Shown: positions 1 to 13,457 of the stretch, one piece after another
Layout of the letters: every line of letters begins with the position of its first letter
Position numbering within the stretch: position 1 is the first letter of the stretch
Source: Balanoglossus misakiensis
Taxonomy: Eukaryota; Hemichordata
NCBI GenBank assembly: GCA_040954595.2
Contig: CM082585.2
Location: 10,478,001-10,542,000, forward strand
DNA length: 64,000 nt
Reading direction: 5' to 3'
The notes under the pieces: model-generated
Told to the model about the DNA's origin: nothing
Database searches by the model: none
What the model saw: the letters and a program-made list of their open reading frames with translations, nothing else
Position numbers and translations under genes: made by a program

Positions 1-594
1 TTATTACCACATAAAACATAAGAACACCATTAAGATGTTTGGAAAAAATTTGATTAGACATTCCTCCATTGTTGCACATTGTCAAAATAGCCTACAGCCG
101 TTTGCAAGAATTCACAAATTGGTTGCCAAGGAAACGAGTTCGGGACCAGCGTTTAGTGCAAATTACCTGCTTTACAATTCTCTGAATGGAGGTAAACTGA
201 AAAGGTTGCAGTTTCACTAATTTTCATTCTGTGTGTACTACTTGCATTGTTGCTGTTGCTCGGAACGTGACCCGACTCGCAAGCCTGTCGCAGAAAGCTT
301 CCCCATTCTTGTTCTGTGAACTATTTTGTCAAATATCCAGGAGGAATTTATTCAACGATTTTTAAATTTAATTACAGTTGAGCTGTTTCCCCAAACAGAA
401 GGAAGCAAAAGTCGTTTTTTATATGGCCAGCACCCAGAATGCTGAGGACAAGCCTGGAGTTACTGTCAGATATTTCCAGGGCTATAAAATAATTACCCAG
501 GTTACAGGCACTGTGTTGCGTTCAGTATTCTTAAAGGAAATCTGCTCGGATTAGAGATATGCCAATGGGTCTCCGAGGAGAGACAGCCAGAATG

Positions 595-607
595 AGGTCA
601 AAGGTCA
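595..607 (+). promoter_or_regulatory. Perfect DR1 nuclear-receptor motif
   Basis: AGGTCAAAGGTCA is two AGGTCA half-sites spaced by one base, the consensus for HNF4, COUP-TF and RXR heterodimers. Function is inferred from the motif only. Confidence 0.4.
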
Positions 608-1677
608 AATCTTGGCAAGCCTGTTTATATAAAAAGTATGCCTCCATGCACTCAAAATCCTCATGCAAATGTGCGTAGGCTTACTTTGTATCGTCTGCAT
701 TATATAAAACCTGTACTGTAATGAGTATTAAAATCAGAAAATATTGGCGGATTTTCTCAGATATTCTTCACCATTGTAGCGCTTCTGTGATTTTAATCAA
801 GTTAGGTAATGAATCAGGAAAAAGCAATCACTCATTCACCTTGATTAAGCTTTCATAAAAAAATCATAACATGGCACTATCAATCAGATTGGTCCTTTAT
901 TAATTTGATGGCAATATGGAAATATATCTGTAAAATATTGCCCAGTACCCATTCATAGGATTCCATTGATAGGGTAGTTTATCATACCTCCGTAATGAAT
1001 TCCCATTACTAGCCTGAGGTAAGCTTATAGGATGTAGAAAAAAAGTTATATTGCATTACTGACAAAACTTGCCTGCTTCCTTCCTTGTGAGCAGCAAGGT
1101 TTCTTGCTGAGCAGTCTTATAAGCTAGCCAGGGTACCTGCCAGGGTACTAAATGAATTTTTAGATTGTGAATGCCATTCGGTGATTGGCTGCTGCTATGT
1201 CATTTGCATAATTTATTTCTCTAATTTGTAAAATTTATTGGCATGAATTTTAATATTTGCCATGTACAATCATTTATGATTTTCGCCTGATGTTTATAAG
1301 GTTGATAAATGACATGTTACCAGGTGGCCTGCACAGTGATTGAATCCTTCAATTCAATGTTTAAACTTAATCGTGGTTAACCCATGACCTGATCAAAAGA
1401 AATAAGCTTTGTATTCACCCTGTGCCTTTAAATTTATGGCTACTTTCATTGAATACATGTTTCTTTGCCTGGTCTCTGAAAAATAGTGAGACTGTAGTCG
1501 AGCCAATGACCCATGCGAGCGGAGGACACAGAATCTTGAAAGTGGAAATTGTCTTGTATTTATGGTGGTACATGTATGCCATATTGACTGAGAAGCTAGA
1601 TTTCATTGTGCCATGTGCCATATTGGATTCTGCATACGTGGTGTGTCATGTCACAACATAGGGAACTGAGTAATTTT

Positions 1678-1692
1678 GTTATTGTTATTGTT

Positions 1693-1740
<48 letters not shown>
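1678..1740 (+). repeat. (GTT)n microsatellite, left arm
   Basis: A run of GTT, with some ATT at the start, lies within the left arm of the fold-back element. Its mirror (AAC)n run at 2034-2078 is shorter. Confidence 0.95.
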
Positions 1741-2032
1741 AAGATTGGTAATAAAATTTTAAAAAAAATCAATGTTCATTTCTTGCTATGTTTGTCGATG
1801 TTGTAGATAACTGTAAAAAAAACCCAACCATAATCGTGGAAAACACGACCTAGGTCGCCGAATGTCACTACCGTCTTACATACAGGCCTGTATGTAAGAC
1901 GGTAGTGACATTCGGCGACCTAGGTCGTGTTTTCCACGATTATGGTTGGGTTTTTTTTACAGTTATCTACAACATCGACAAACATAGCAAGAAATGAACA
2001 TTGATTTTTTAAAAAAATTTATTACCAATCTT

Positions 2033-2033
<1 letters not shown>

Positions 2034-2078
<45 letters not shown>
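2034..2078 (+). repeat. (AAC)n microsatellite, right arm
   Basis: A pure AAC run in the right arm of the fold-back element, complementary to the GTT run at 1678-1740. Confidence 0.95.
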
Positions 2079-2079
<1 letters not shown>

Positions 2080-3103
2080 AATTACTCAGTTCCCTATGGT
2101 CACAAAGGGCGCATATCATCACCAGTGTGCCATGTAATCTGAGAGGGCATACCGACCATTAAAACAGTGTATCAATATTAGCTCCAAGGGCACGCACACA
2201 GTATCATCTGCATACATGAAGTACAATCCTTCTTCAGCTGCGTTTAATCCACAAATCATACATCGTACTTCAGAATTCATTTCTGTAACACATTCCTGTA
2301 CACCAAGATATTAAATCAAAAGTTAACAAACATTAAACAGGTGCACCTGATGTTGATAACAGCTGCGAGTAGCAAGTCTTCACTTCTGCCATGATGTGTT
2401 GTGCTCAAGCTTATCCCTGATGGAATAATTTCACCTTTTATTACAAAAGATGTGGGTGAAACATTTTTTTTTATTGAGAGAACCAAGCTCTGGTCATACA
2501 AGCGGGAACCAAGTCTGTAGGATTTGGAGGAGACAAGTTTATAGTTGACGTTTCTTGAATGAATTTAAATCTGCAGAAAAGAAATTTAGCACACAGTAAT
2601 TGGAATTCGTGAAACTTTAGACTTAATTATTTGTCACATTGTAAATCATTTATAATCTGATGGTTGTGTGCTTGTGTATCAACTGATGATAATATGATAT
2701 GTAGTCCTGTAACCTTGGAGTTTGTGTTCTGTATCTTGGTTGTGGCTGTGTTCGACTGCACTGAAGCAGAACAACTGGCCTGCTCCTATTGGCTGTCGCA
2801 GAGTCACACTCTCGCATACATGCTTGACATGAATATTTCATCACTTTGGAAGCGTATAGTGTTCAGTGTTACATTCGCTGTGAGTAGTTATAGCCTCATT
2901 GGTGCGACTGAGAAGATGGAACTGTTCCTTCTTGTTGGTGTGGATCATGATTAAAATGTAAGTCTTGGGAGGTTTTTCTGTGTCTGTCACTGTGGGGAGG
3001 GGCTGGCCAATGGAAAGGCAACCATCTCTTGTAGTTAAAACACATGTTTAATGTTGGAGGTGGCATTGTTGTTTGTTAGCAGTTTCATCGCTGCCATCAT
3101 CAT

Positions 3104-3143
3104 ATTCGTCATCACCATCTCATCATCATCGTCATCACCATAG

Positions 3144-3192
<49 letters not shown>

Positions 3193-3194
3193 TG

Positions 3195-3250
<56 letters not shown>
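3104..3250 (+). repeat. (CAT)n microsatellite
   Basis: About 45 CAT/ATC units, imperfect at the left (CATCTCATCATCGTCATC) and almost pure from 3143 with one TGT interruption near 3193. It translates as poly-His in one frame, which is not a gene. Confidence 0.95.
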
Positions 3251-3251
<1 letters not shown>

Positions 3252-4410
3252 ATTACATTTTTGCTCAGTTTTCAATTGGTTTCATTTGATTTGGTTGAAC
3301 AACAAAGGGAGTTCATGATAAATGTCATGCCCATCTAATCTAAAGTGTGTCAATATTTTTGTTATTGCAGAAAATTTGATTTGCAGTATTGTTGGGAAAA
3401 TATTTATCACAAACAGTATGTGCAAATTATCAACCTGGTCAATGGGGAGAATAGCTGTTTGATTACATTTTACTGCCCTATGGCTCTACGTGTACGTGTT
3501 TTCATTTTCATGTCAGACAGTCTCTGTCAAAGCTTTGGTTCAGTTGATAATAACATGTCCTCATTACTGTGAGGACTGCATTGTTGACATTAGCCCTGTC
3601 AAGAAATCACTCTTTTTCCCCCGTCTGCAGTTCTTGTGAAATCTCTCAGTGCCTGCCTGACCCCATTATACGTATCTGAGGTCAGCCCATTAGTATAGGG
3701 TTCTAGGCTGTGGCTTATGCGATATCCTCATTGAGTGTGATTAGAAAATGCCAGAATATGACCAAGCATGATGATGTGACCTTATGACATTAAATATTCA
3801 ACACTCTCTTCATGTTTTGCTTGTTGCATAGATTCATGAAGAGTGGGTCGGAGGTTTGAATATATACTAAGTTTGTGCATTAAACAGACGATGGCATTTT
3901 CATCCAGTTGTCCCACTTTGGGCAGGTTTTTGTGAAATTTGATTTGGTTGGTAGCCAGAATAAACTTTAAACAGAAAGTGGGACACCTTTGTTTACATGT
4001 TTAGGAATACGTAGCCCCTGGACTGAAAAATATGGCAATTATTTAAACATTAAAAGCTACAAATAGAAGGTATGGTGACATACTTTTGAGAATTCCTAAT
4101 TTTAGTTCCACATTGTTTGTGAATATTGTGTACGTATAAATTGCTGACGTCAGATATGTTGAAAACCGAAATGTACATGTACTGCAAAATGATTATTCTG
4201 TATTCAAATCAATGATGTCAACTTTCCCAAGTTTACCAGTGAATCTGCATGATTACTCTCTTGTTTTTTCACATAATACTTGTCTGGGATTTTTGAAATT
4301 TAATGATACTATTATTGGATTGATTTTGTAGTAAGCATGCAATGCACATCTGTATTCTGTTGTATTTTTGGACTCTCACATTGGCTCTTAAGACACCATT
4401 TTAAAGTCTG

Positions 4411-4430
4411 AGGTCAAAGGGCAGAGGTCA
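4411..4430 (+). promoter_or_regulatory. DR1-like motif with a third half-site
   Basis: AGGTCAAAGGGCA (one mismatch in the second half-site) is followed two bases later by AGGTCA. Motif evidence only. Confidence 0.3.
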
Positions 4431-5899
4431 GTTGTCATGATTTCAGTCAGTTCAGTGATGAGAAATTGCTGGTCTGTTATTTAACATTCCGTGAAATATA
4501 GAGCTTAAAGTTTTCAAGGGTAATAGCATCAGCAATAACCTTATAATATCAAAAAGAACCCCACTTAGATTTCCGGACATGAAAATAACTCAGTCAGCCC
4601 GAGTGGAATATCAACGCAAACACCCGCACACAAAGAAATCAATATTTTTATGTCCATTTGCTTGCAAAGGAGATATAAATTCACAAACCTGTATTGATTT
4701 CAATAAGGTGAGATGAATTTTAAGAAGTCAGCAGAGAATAGCAAGGGGGAAAAAATCAATATAATTACAGCGATATATGAAAAATCCATCTGTTTTCTGA
4801 CCTTTCTGGGACACAATGGGGGTGATTACCTCGACTGTCAGAGATGGTTGGAAAGAAACAAAGATTCGGAGGTGACAATTTCAGAGCGCTACTTTCATGC
4901 AAATTTTGGGACGTTCAATTTGACGGTGAATACGACAAGGTTGGTCTGTCATCTTGATGCTTGAGATGGATTCTTCGAATTCACGGATCATGAATGCATT
5001 TAGTGTTTTGGCAGCTGAATTGAAAATCCCAAGATATACAGGATGTGTTTTACTCTTTGTGGATCGTAACTACAGAATAAATTTTGATGGTGTTTCAGTT
5101 TGGATAGAGGTAGCCTAGCAACAAGAAACAAACATTTAATTAAGTGATGGCATCGATATTAAATTCAGGTCATTTTAAGCTTCGGATTGTTGACTCAAAT
5201 AATTACACATTTTCAAAGCCAAAAATTGCTTTTTTACTGTTATTAAATGAAAGAGGGGTTCTTATAGTGAATCTTATTGAGATGTCATTAGTTTGAGATG
5301 TCAAACTTTATGATCTTATAAGAACTGAATGATATGAAGCAAACAAACCTGCAAGATCTTTAAAGTAGAGAAAACAGGTTGTAAAATTTTGATGTTGCGT
5401 TTTTGAAAGAGTATACTTCTCAGCAATACTTGACCATAAACTTACCGTAACTGCTGTGAAGTATTGCTGAAGTGGTAGTGACTGTAATGGCAACCCAGCA
5501 AGTGAAAATGTTTATGTTCTGATGGTGAAAGCAAGTCATTTGTCTTGTCAGACTGCATGTAGGGTTGCTGTTATTAATACTGCTGTGAATATAAGGAATC
5601 TGCTCTTTGATATTCCGCCAATGTTTCATTCTCTAACTTCGTTTACTCGCTCCATTTCAGTTTCGGGTGAAATACAAATCTAATTGTGGACAAGTGTGAC
5701 AACATAGTGAATGAATGGCAAGTGACAATTTGCCTATCTGTGACAAGAATTCCAAATGTTGTGTTGCTGACTGTACAAATTATTTCATGTTAAAATTAAT
5801 CCTATTACTACTTTGTGACAACAAGCTAGCAATCCTTGTGCCCACCAACCCAGCCAGCCTGTTTCAACCAACCATACCCATCCATAATCTGTCTGTTCA

Positions 5900-6005
5900 T
5901 CCATCCATCAACCCACCAAAGCCAAAATCCCACCCAACCTACCCACCCACCCACCCACCCATCCATCCATCCATCATCCATCCAACCACAACACACAAAC
6001 CCATC
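5900..6005 (+). repeat. (CCCA)n/(CCAT)n microsatellite
   Basis: Tetranucleotide repeats shift from CCCA-type to CCAT-type units around 5960. A looser CCA-rich stretch extends left to about 5840. Apparent frames on both strands here are repeat translations. Confidence 0.9.
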
Positions 6006-7357
6006 CATTCACTCATGATGTCTTTATCCATATGGCATATACATGTAGTACAACCCAACAGCCATCAATATTAGCCAATTGAACTAACCATAAATCTTGT
6101 ATCCAAATTGCTTGCAGCACCAACATACAATGTATGTCTCGTTTCTCAGAAAAATAGAAAATGGAAATCACTGCTTTTGGGTGAACGGAAATTAAAACCT
6201 ATTTTGTTTCTGAATTCATTAAATATCAAATCAATCACAAGATCACCGCTCAACCACCTGCAGATATCTACTGATCCGATTCTCACTGAAGTGGGTCATG
6301 GTTGCCGTGGTAAACATTAGGGTTTGACGTGATCACACCATAACTCTGGGTATCACCATATCTTCATTTGTCATCGTACACTGACGAACAGAAGAACTGT
6401 TTGAAAAATTTGATATAACATCATTGAAGACCTTGATAACATTAAGGTCAACAACAGTGCAAAATTTTGAATGAGAGAGTAAAATTGTCTCAAATTTGAA
6501 ATTCAAAATGGCCGCCAAATCTGTCCCTGAGGTGCGTCCTATGCAGTGTCTGATTCTGTGCACTACAATTCATGATACAGTCAGCCTAAAAATATTTTTG
6601 GAAGATGTATGCCAAACATAATCAAACAAGACTGTCAGTGAATTTCAATTACTGCCACCCACATTGAAAATAAAACATCTTGTGTTACATCTGTTAGTTA
6701 ATTTAAGTTATTTTTAAGTTTCAACGAAGTGAGAATAATTGAGTTGACGTACAGACATGTTTTGATCGTTAGTTTGTAAAGTCATTTCTCATCTGTACAT
6801 TATTAGTTAGTCTAGTGGTCTTAGCTAGTGAAATGAATTTTGTTGTTGTCGATTTCTATAATAGCGTGCTCTTGTGCAAGACGGATGTGTATGTTATCTT
6901 GCAGCGCAACATCCTGTAGACTGCAATTAGGCAGAATAGAAAGATTGTTGGCTGCAGATTCAGTTATGTGTACTCAAGAAATTCTACTCCAAAATTAGGA
7001 GTAAATGCAGGAATTGCCATTATCGGTCTTCAGATGTCCATCATTTGTGAAATAAAAGCTGGATGCAGTGCCTGGGTCTTGTTACATGGTATTGTTTGAT
7101 GAGATGGGATTATTGGAAAGCGATGTCGAGTTTCTGATTAGAATAGCTGTCGGATGCTTCCCACGTGGGCATCTCTCAACATTGAGGCCATTGCTGTCAA
7201 TTGAAAAGGTATGAAGTGAAGACTTCTGTCTTCAAGAAGGTAAAAAGATTGTCTTCAGTTGTTGGATGAAGATAAGATGTCTTCAGAAAGTGTCTTGTAT
7301 ACCGGGCTTGTATGGTGGAGCAGTTTCCATGGTGATATACCGTACAAAGATAACCAT

Positions 7358-7370
7358 TGACCTCTGACCT
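7358..7370 (-). promoter_or_regulatory. Perfect DR1 motif on the minus strand
   Basis: TGACCTCTGACCT is the reverse complement of AGGTCA-G-AGGTCA, a perfect one-spaced direct repeat. It lies in the region upstream of ARRB exon 2. Confidence 0.4.
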
Positions 7371-8491
7371 ATGATGGCAGTTTGGTGAGATGAGGAGTTG
7401 GCTCCAGAAAAGTTGCCCAGCAAGTCTTATTTAGTGGAGCAGTTTCCATGGTGACATGCAGAGACTGACCTAGGCAGTCTGAATTTGAGTGACTGGTGGT
7501 TCCTTGGTGATATGAACTGTTGTTGAAACCAGGGTCTGTGTTTTTGTGAGAGTGATGACGATAAGAGAGTGGAAAAAAGAAAATTGGCTGTTTTTGAGAA
7601 ATACAAGATTTGTTAAAAATAAAGGTTGGCTTATGAAACACCAATCTATATATCGTGCTTGTAAGAACCAATTAACACCTTTTTTCGACGTTAGGTAACA
7701 GTACTTAAAACTGAAATAGATTATCTGAAAAATTTAAAATGTTCATTAAAAAAATTTTGATCGACAACAGATAAAAAATATTGACGTGTCCGTGTGAGTA
7801 AGTGCTTTCTACGTTATATAAGAGGTCCAGGAATTTTGCAAGATCCATTAGTTGATGAGGAATGATATTATTACTTGATGAGCCAGAAGAGGTTACTAAC
7901 GATCAGTTTTGTCTGAATGACCTCACAAGTAGTAATGTCAAGTCTACTCTGTTGGTAAACACGTTTCTAAATCAGACTCTTGCTGTTTGGAGTACATAGC
8001 AGATGCTCTTGAAACTCTGATGTCAAATATGACCTTGCAATTATACAACATCTCGACTTGTCTCACAAGTGTACACGCCAACATTGATTTACCCTTCTTG
8101 TGTATTAAAAGAACATGTTACCGATATTTTCAATAAATATTGTTCAACTCTGTATGATGTCAGACCTTCACCATAATTGTTTAAATTGTTGTTTTAATGC
8201 AGGAAAAGTTGGATACCTTCACCATACTGTGCCTTATACATCATTTACAGGGATCAACTAATTTACATTGTAGAACTTACTAGTTCTTTGAAACAAGTAT
8301 CAGATATTGAAGGATAACGTTGTGAAGTTTTCTACAGTGGCTTGAAATATAATCATCAGCTGTCTGCCAAAGTAATTGTTATGAGTCAAAAATAAGCAAG
8401 GAGACTGAAAGTTCCTTTGTATAGTTGCTGATTTTATTTTTTATGTTTTGATTTAATTTAATTTAAATTACACATTTTGCGTATATTTCAG

Positions 8492-8533
8492 AGCACCCCA
8501 GCCCAACCGATCAAGTTGTAGTGACTCAAGGAG
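8492..8533 (+). other. Candidate 42-bp phase-neutral microexon upstream of ARRB exon 2
   Basis: Acceptor tatatttcag and donor gtaaag bound 42 bases that are open in the frame needed to splice into 13427. The frame gives APQPNRSSCSDSRR before VFKK. It enters and leaves in the same phase, so it could be included or skipped. No family homologue of this stretch is known to me; a chance pairing of splice-like sites is quite possible. Confidence 0.25.
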
Positions 8534-11500
8534 GTAAAGTGCAATTTTTAAGTTATAACAGGTTTAATTGGGGATAGAGGTGAATTTATTTGTCTAGCTC
8601 TTAGAAAATTGAGACTTATTCTTGCAATTTTAGAGATTTTTTATCACTGTGAAGCATTTGGCTGTACCACAAACAATAAGTTGTATGGTTTATTTGTTAA
8701 ACATGAGATAGTATGGCTTTAGTCAATGGTCCTTCAGAAATGTCAAATTTTCATTAGCTGAACGTCGGTTATCAAACCCTTGTGAGGGTGTCAGCAGAGT
8801 TCAGAGAAATCGTGAAGCGTCCACATCAAAATTACAAGCCAAATTTGAGACAACGTAATATCACCAAGGCAACAAGACAACATTTCCCCCTCTTGAATGT
8901 GAAGTGAATATATCCTGGTTTTCTTTTTGAAGTTTAAGGGTCATAGGAAATGATGTTTTAATGTGAAGTAAGACGAGAAGATCTCTGAAAGCACATTGTG
9001 TGTTGAAATGTTTTAGAAATTTGACTGACAGTTCTGAAGAGGAATAGACACTTCATACTTTATGGCTTTCATCAACAGATTTTAATAGCATAAGGGAGTT
9101 TAAAGTATTTTTTGGGACTATACATGTAGCATTCACTGTGCACTAGAGACAGCTACGTGTATGAGGTAGACGGAAATCTGGCATTTCTTCAGGTAACGGA
9201 AATTTTTATGAAACAACAACATAATAACGTGTATTCAAAGTGAACCTTATTTTCATGAAATGAAGAAAAAAATTGAATGCTGGGTAAAGATTGTTACTGT
9301 ATGTTGTGCAAGAAAGTTATTTTATAATTTGCATAGAAATTACTCGTCAAATTTCCTCATCACATTCTGTATGCAATGGCTATGTAAAGGTTTGTAAGAT
9401 ATGACACTTGAATGGGTAATGTGCCATTTGCCCAATTAGCACAGTCAGAGTGATTTGTAAGTGTTCCCATGGTAACATAGACAATATAATTCAGACAGTT
9501 GTATAAGTCTTGATCTGAGATAACTAGACCGTGGAATAGCGTAATTTCTTTTGCGAATTCCTGGAATACGGTTCTTACTTGGGAAGCGTTGATGTGCGTT
9601 GACTACGCACAGTTGATGTAGGTGGTTCATAAGCATGTAGAGCACAAAATGGAGTCACTTAACAAGAATATCACGTAGTTAACATCAATCACAAAGAAAA
9701 CCGACGCTTCCTTGGTTTCTTTTTACATTCAAGATTTACAGTAGTGATTTCAAGTCATTGTTTAAGAATTCTACTCCCAATTTGTCTTGAATTTGTGGTT
9801 TATTGGCTTGCCACACGAGAAAGGTTTTTCTTCTTTGATTCATTTGCATTCAGTTAGTTTTGCCAGTTTTCATTTTCGAAAACCTGACAATTTCCATCCA
9901 GTGTTTCGATGAAAAAGGTCACACAAAACAGTCTGAGAACTGTTTGAGAACTAAATGAATTGCTTGCACATACTGAAAACACATCTCATGTTAATTATGG
10001 CTTATGGTGTACAGCCAATTATCTACATTTAGTAGAATTGATGTGTGCTGTGTGTGGTTTAAAAGTTACATTGATTTAATATCGACACTAAGTAGAATTA
10101 ATCGCAGTCAATACTGCATTCATAAGTAGTAAAGGACTTGGCATTGATTTTACTGATTTGCATAGTTTGATCATCAGAGATTTTAAGGGCTTGTCATAGT
10201 TTTATTAAAGGGGGTTTCAGTTTGTGTGTGACTGTTTTTCCATAAATTAAGCATTCACATAAAGAGTGAGGAAGTTTTGGTACGGTACATGTACATATAG
10301 AGAAAAAATTTTGTGGTAGTGTTATTGAAAGTCAAGACTCATCTGTCAGTTGTGGCAAGACCATGGATAATGACTGATAAATGAATTTTGCAGTTTCCTG
10401 TGCATCGTGCAAAAAGCAATAAAAATAGTCATCAGTCATTGAAAACACTAAGAAGTGGTTATGATGCAGCCCTTATCGTCACTTTTTATGTGGAATGCCG
10501 GGGCTATGTTGGACACTAGATTGACAGACCATGCTGTGCACTTCCACAAACGGATGATTTGTGATGATCCCAGTCTTCAGGAGAAGACCTTTCTCCTCGA
10601 AAAGATGGAAACATGCATTTCTGTCTCTGAAATCTTACAACCACATGTAAGTCCCTCTCACTCATTAATCAAAAAACTCATTTTAATGTCAGATGGTGTA
10701 TTTTTAGACTCAGCAGGCAATATGGATTTTAACATTGTGTCATCATTTTCAAACAAGAAAGTAGATAGATACTGACCATTCTCCAGACTTTGCCATCATA
10801 TTATTCAGAATATCAACTTGTTATCGTGCTCATACATTTGATAGAGAATGATTGAGTTAATAATAGATATGATGTGATTGATGGACTATTATAAAGTGAA
10901 CAGACCTTTTGACGGGTTTTGCGAGTGCAACATGATGATATTAATCAATTGCTTTCCGTGAATAGTGAGTGACTAGGCACTCTGAAACAACCCTCAAAGT
11001 TACACTCAAATCAAGCACATAGTGGATGTTTTTCCATTGATATGTTACCCAATTCAGACTCTTTGTATATTATGTTCTAGAGCCAAAACTCTCCAGTTGG
11101 AAAATGTCTTTGTTTCAAATTTTATTGAGTGAAATTAAAGTGATATTTTGAAAGAGTGGCTCGTACAGAAAATCATAAACTTGTAATTTCAGGGAAAACA
11201 TTGATTCTACTTCTGAAATTCCATTTACACCTGCAATTGTGTACATGAGTGAAATTATAAGTGGCTCTAAGCAGTAATCAATAACAGTATGTGTTCTGGT
11301 TCATGCATCAATCCTTTCATCCCCACCGCAAGTGTTGAGATCCAAACTGGCAACCAGGAACTATGTTGTGAGAGTACAGACCACATTAAACAGGTAGGGT
11401 AGGTTGCGACGTAATATAAACTGACATGATTAGAGATACATGTTGTCCAGGATACCAGCATATAGAAGTTGTAACTTCCAAAAATACTTGGGTGCAATTG

Positions 11501-13426
11501 TATGATTTCTGCAGGCAGTTCAGACATAACCATTCAAATGTTGCCTTCACTTTGTTTGCCCTGTATCCAACCCCATTCTGAAAGTCGGTAATGTCCGATA
11601 CAAGTCTATGAATGAACATGTGTGGAAGTTGCGGCGAAATTACTTACGAAAGACATGTACGACTCCAGAATTACGAAGAAGAGTGTGGGAAAATCACCTG
11701 TTTAATCTCGGGGTGTTCTATAGGTAATTTGATCTTTGAACCTTTGGCAAGGAATTAGCATCAGAAAGAGGTAGATACATGAAGCAAGTGTTGAAAATTA
11801 TCCCAAAATTTCTATTGCCGGTGAAGGTGTTTGTGTACATGTCCAATATGAAACCTGATGGAATCTTGACATGTTCAATAAGGACATTAAACCAACCAGT
11901 TTGGTTTTGGAATACTTTAATCCTTTTATCGGGCCTTGATATCATCAATCTTCATGATTCAATTTGAACATCAGACATTCGTCTTTTTGTGTGCCGTGAA
12001 CGTTTATAATCAAATCAGGGTTTTTTTTCACTGACAGAACATTTCTTGATGTGTTGGTGCCAATAGACTTGTGGCAGCGTCTCGTAGTGCCTGTAGCAAG
12101 TAATTACATTTAGCGATCCTGTTTCAAGAGACTGACTGTCAGATCTTTTAGTCAAACGAACAACAGCCAAATGAATGGATGAATCGTTGAACTTTTTAGT
12201 CACATTGTACTGGCTGGGTCCTCAGGCAATCCTGTCAAAAACAGCAGAAAAATTATAAATCTTGATGTTGTGACCAATGGCGAACAGGAAACACACACTG
12301 TTGGTCTTCGCATGGCAACACTTGTTACTCTGAAATCACATTAATATTACTTTATGTGGAATTTCCACAAAAAAGAGTCTCATACATGTAGATGGGACAG
12401 GCCATGTTTATACGTCTTGGTAATGTCTGTGAGACTAAGAGTAACATTTTCTAGACAGCTCACCTCCAATTTCCTCTTCAAAGGATCACATATTCGTACC
12501 AAGTATACGGTACGAATATATGGCATTAAATTTAAAGCCTGTCTTTTTCTTCGATTGCGGCAATAGAACACGAAAAGACAGATAAGATTGTCTTTCCCGA
12601 CACCGCAAGCCATAATGCCATTGAGATTTTCTGGGACACTCGTGAAGTGTGGCTTTAACCGATCAAATGTGTCGTTCCTCTCAGATTGCATATAGGCAGG
12701 GTTTAGAAATTTCCCCCGACAGATTTCTTTGTGGTGATGCACACACGAATGATTGTTAAGTTAAGAAGATAAATGGCGATCGTGCGGTGTTAAAGGATTA
12801 TTTCCTTCATTATTTTGGACGCATCCTGCAGATTCATGGTCGGTTTTTGTCTGTTCCATATGCAGAGTTTACTGCTGTAATTGAAGATGACAGTTTTGTT
12901 TATCGACTAAATTGCACAGGAAAAGGGGCCTAATGCAATGAATTTTCTTGTTTGAACCAACTAACCTCCATGTCACTTCTACCCTAAATAACAATATTTG
13001 ATTTTGATGAGCCATCTACCAAATTTGGCAATGTCATACGATATTGGCAAAGTTACTGATCAGCTGTTTTTACCCAGATCGTTTCACTAAAAAAGAAATT
13101 CCAACCTATCTATATCTCCCAGGGGCATGTTAAGGAAGCAGAAAAATGCAATGATATTGGATTGTGATTAAAAGTAAAATTTAATCTAATTTAATGTTTG
13201 AGATCATTTTTGTGTGATAATAAGGGAACAAAGAGAGCATAAGGAAATTTTGATAGTGAAAAGTACTTCAATGTAAAACCAATATGGCAGATAATGGAAT
13301 TGTGGCTTGTGATCAAATCTGCCATGTTTGATTTAATTAGTTGTCAAATGTACCTGAAAAATGCATTTTGTTCGTAAACAGACTATTAACGTACCATGTT
13401 TTTTCTCTCTGATTTTTCTGTTGCAG

Positions 13427-13457
13427 GGTTTTCAAGAAGAGCAGCCCAAATGGAAAG
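13427..13457 (+). CDS. ARRB: ARRB exon, first N-terminal strand
   Basis: This 31-bp exon lies between acceptor ttgcag and donor gtaagg. It supplies the third base of an Arg codon and then [10 protein letters not shown], the conserved start of arrestins (human RVFKKASPNGK). In the family this stretch holds the Lys pair that first contacts receptor phosphates and the first beta-strand packed against the C-tail. Confidence 0.93.

Larger units (their letters stand above)
1657..2098. mobile_element. Fold-back (near-perfect palindromic) non-autonomous element with 7-bp target duplication
   Basis: Two arms of 230 and 212 bp are reverse complements meeting at 1886/1887 (TACAGGCCTGTA centre) with no loop. 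The length difference is in the trinucleotide run, (GTT)n left and (AAC)n right. The ends read CATAGGGAACTGAG and its complement. GTCACAA occurs immediately outside both ends (1650-1656 and 2099-2105), as expected for a 7-bp target-site duplication. There is no coding capacity. A superfamily cannot be assigned safely; hAT-like elements usually make 8-bp duplications. A recent inverted duplication is the alternative, but it would not explain the flanking repeat. Confidence 0.75.
1..13426 (+). other. Region upstream of ARRB exon 2 (probably intron 1), no confirmed exon
   Basis: I see no conserved coding exon here. The longest forward frames are low-complexity translations of microsatellites, or short and unlike known families. 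The region holds the fold-back element at 1657-2098, microsatellites near 1.7, 2.0, 3.1 and 5.9 kb, DR1-like motifs at 595, 4411 and 7358, a duplicated 20-odd-base motif at about 7316 and 7436, and two low-confidence exon candidates (8492-8533 and 10393-10648). Calling it intron 1 is inference from the missing 5' exon and the long first introns of vertebrate ARRB genes. Confidence 0.6.

Noticed and set aside
35-220. 61-codon frame at the left edge as the ARRB first exon
   Set aside because: Its sequence does not resemble an arrestin start, and its donor-like site (GGAG|gtaaac) gives the wrong phase for the Arg split codon at 13427.
3073-3318. Poly-His protein
   Set aside because: Translation of the CAT microsatellite only.
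5715-6074. Pro/His/Thr-rich protein
   Set aside because: Translation of the CCCA/CCAT microsatellite; frames on both strands are open for the same reason.
7300-7470. Duplicated GTGGAGCAGTTTCCATGGTG at about 7316 and 7436
   Set aside because: Two short copies 120 bp apart with poor similarity between them; not enough for a repeat family call.
12490-12519. Hairpin ATATTCGTACC / GGTACGAATAT
   Set aside because: Arms of only 11 bp with no flanking duplication; too weak to interpret.
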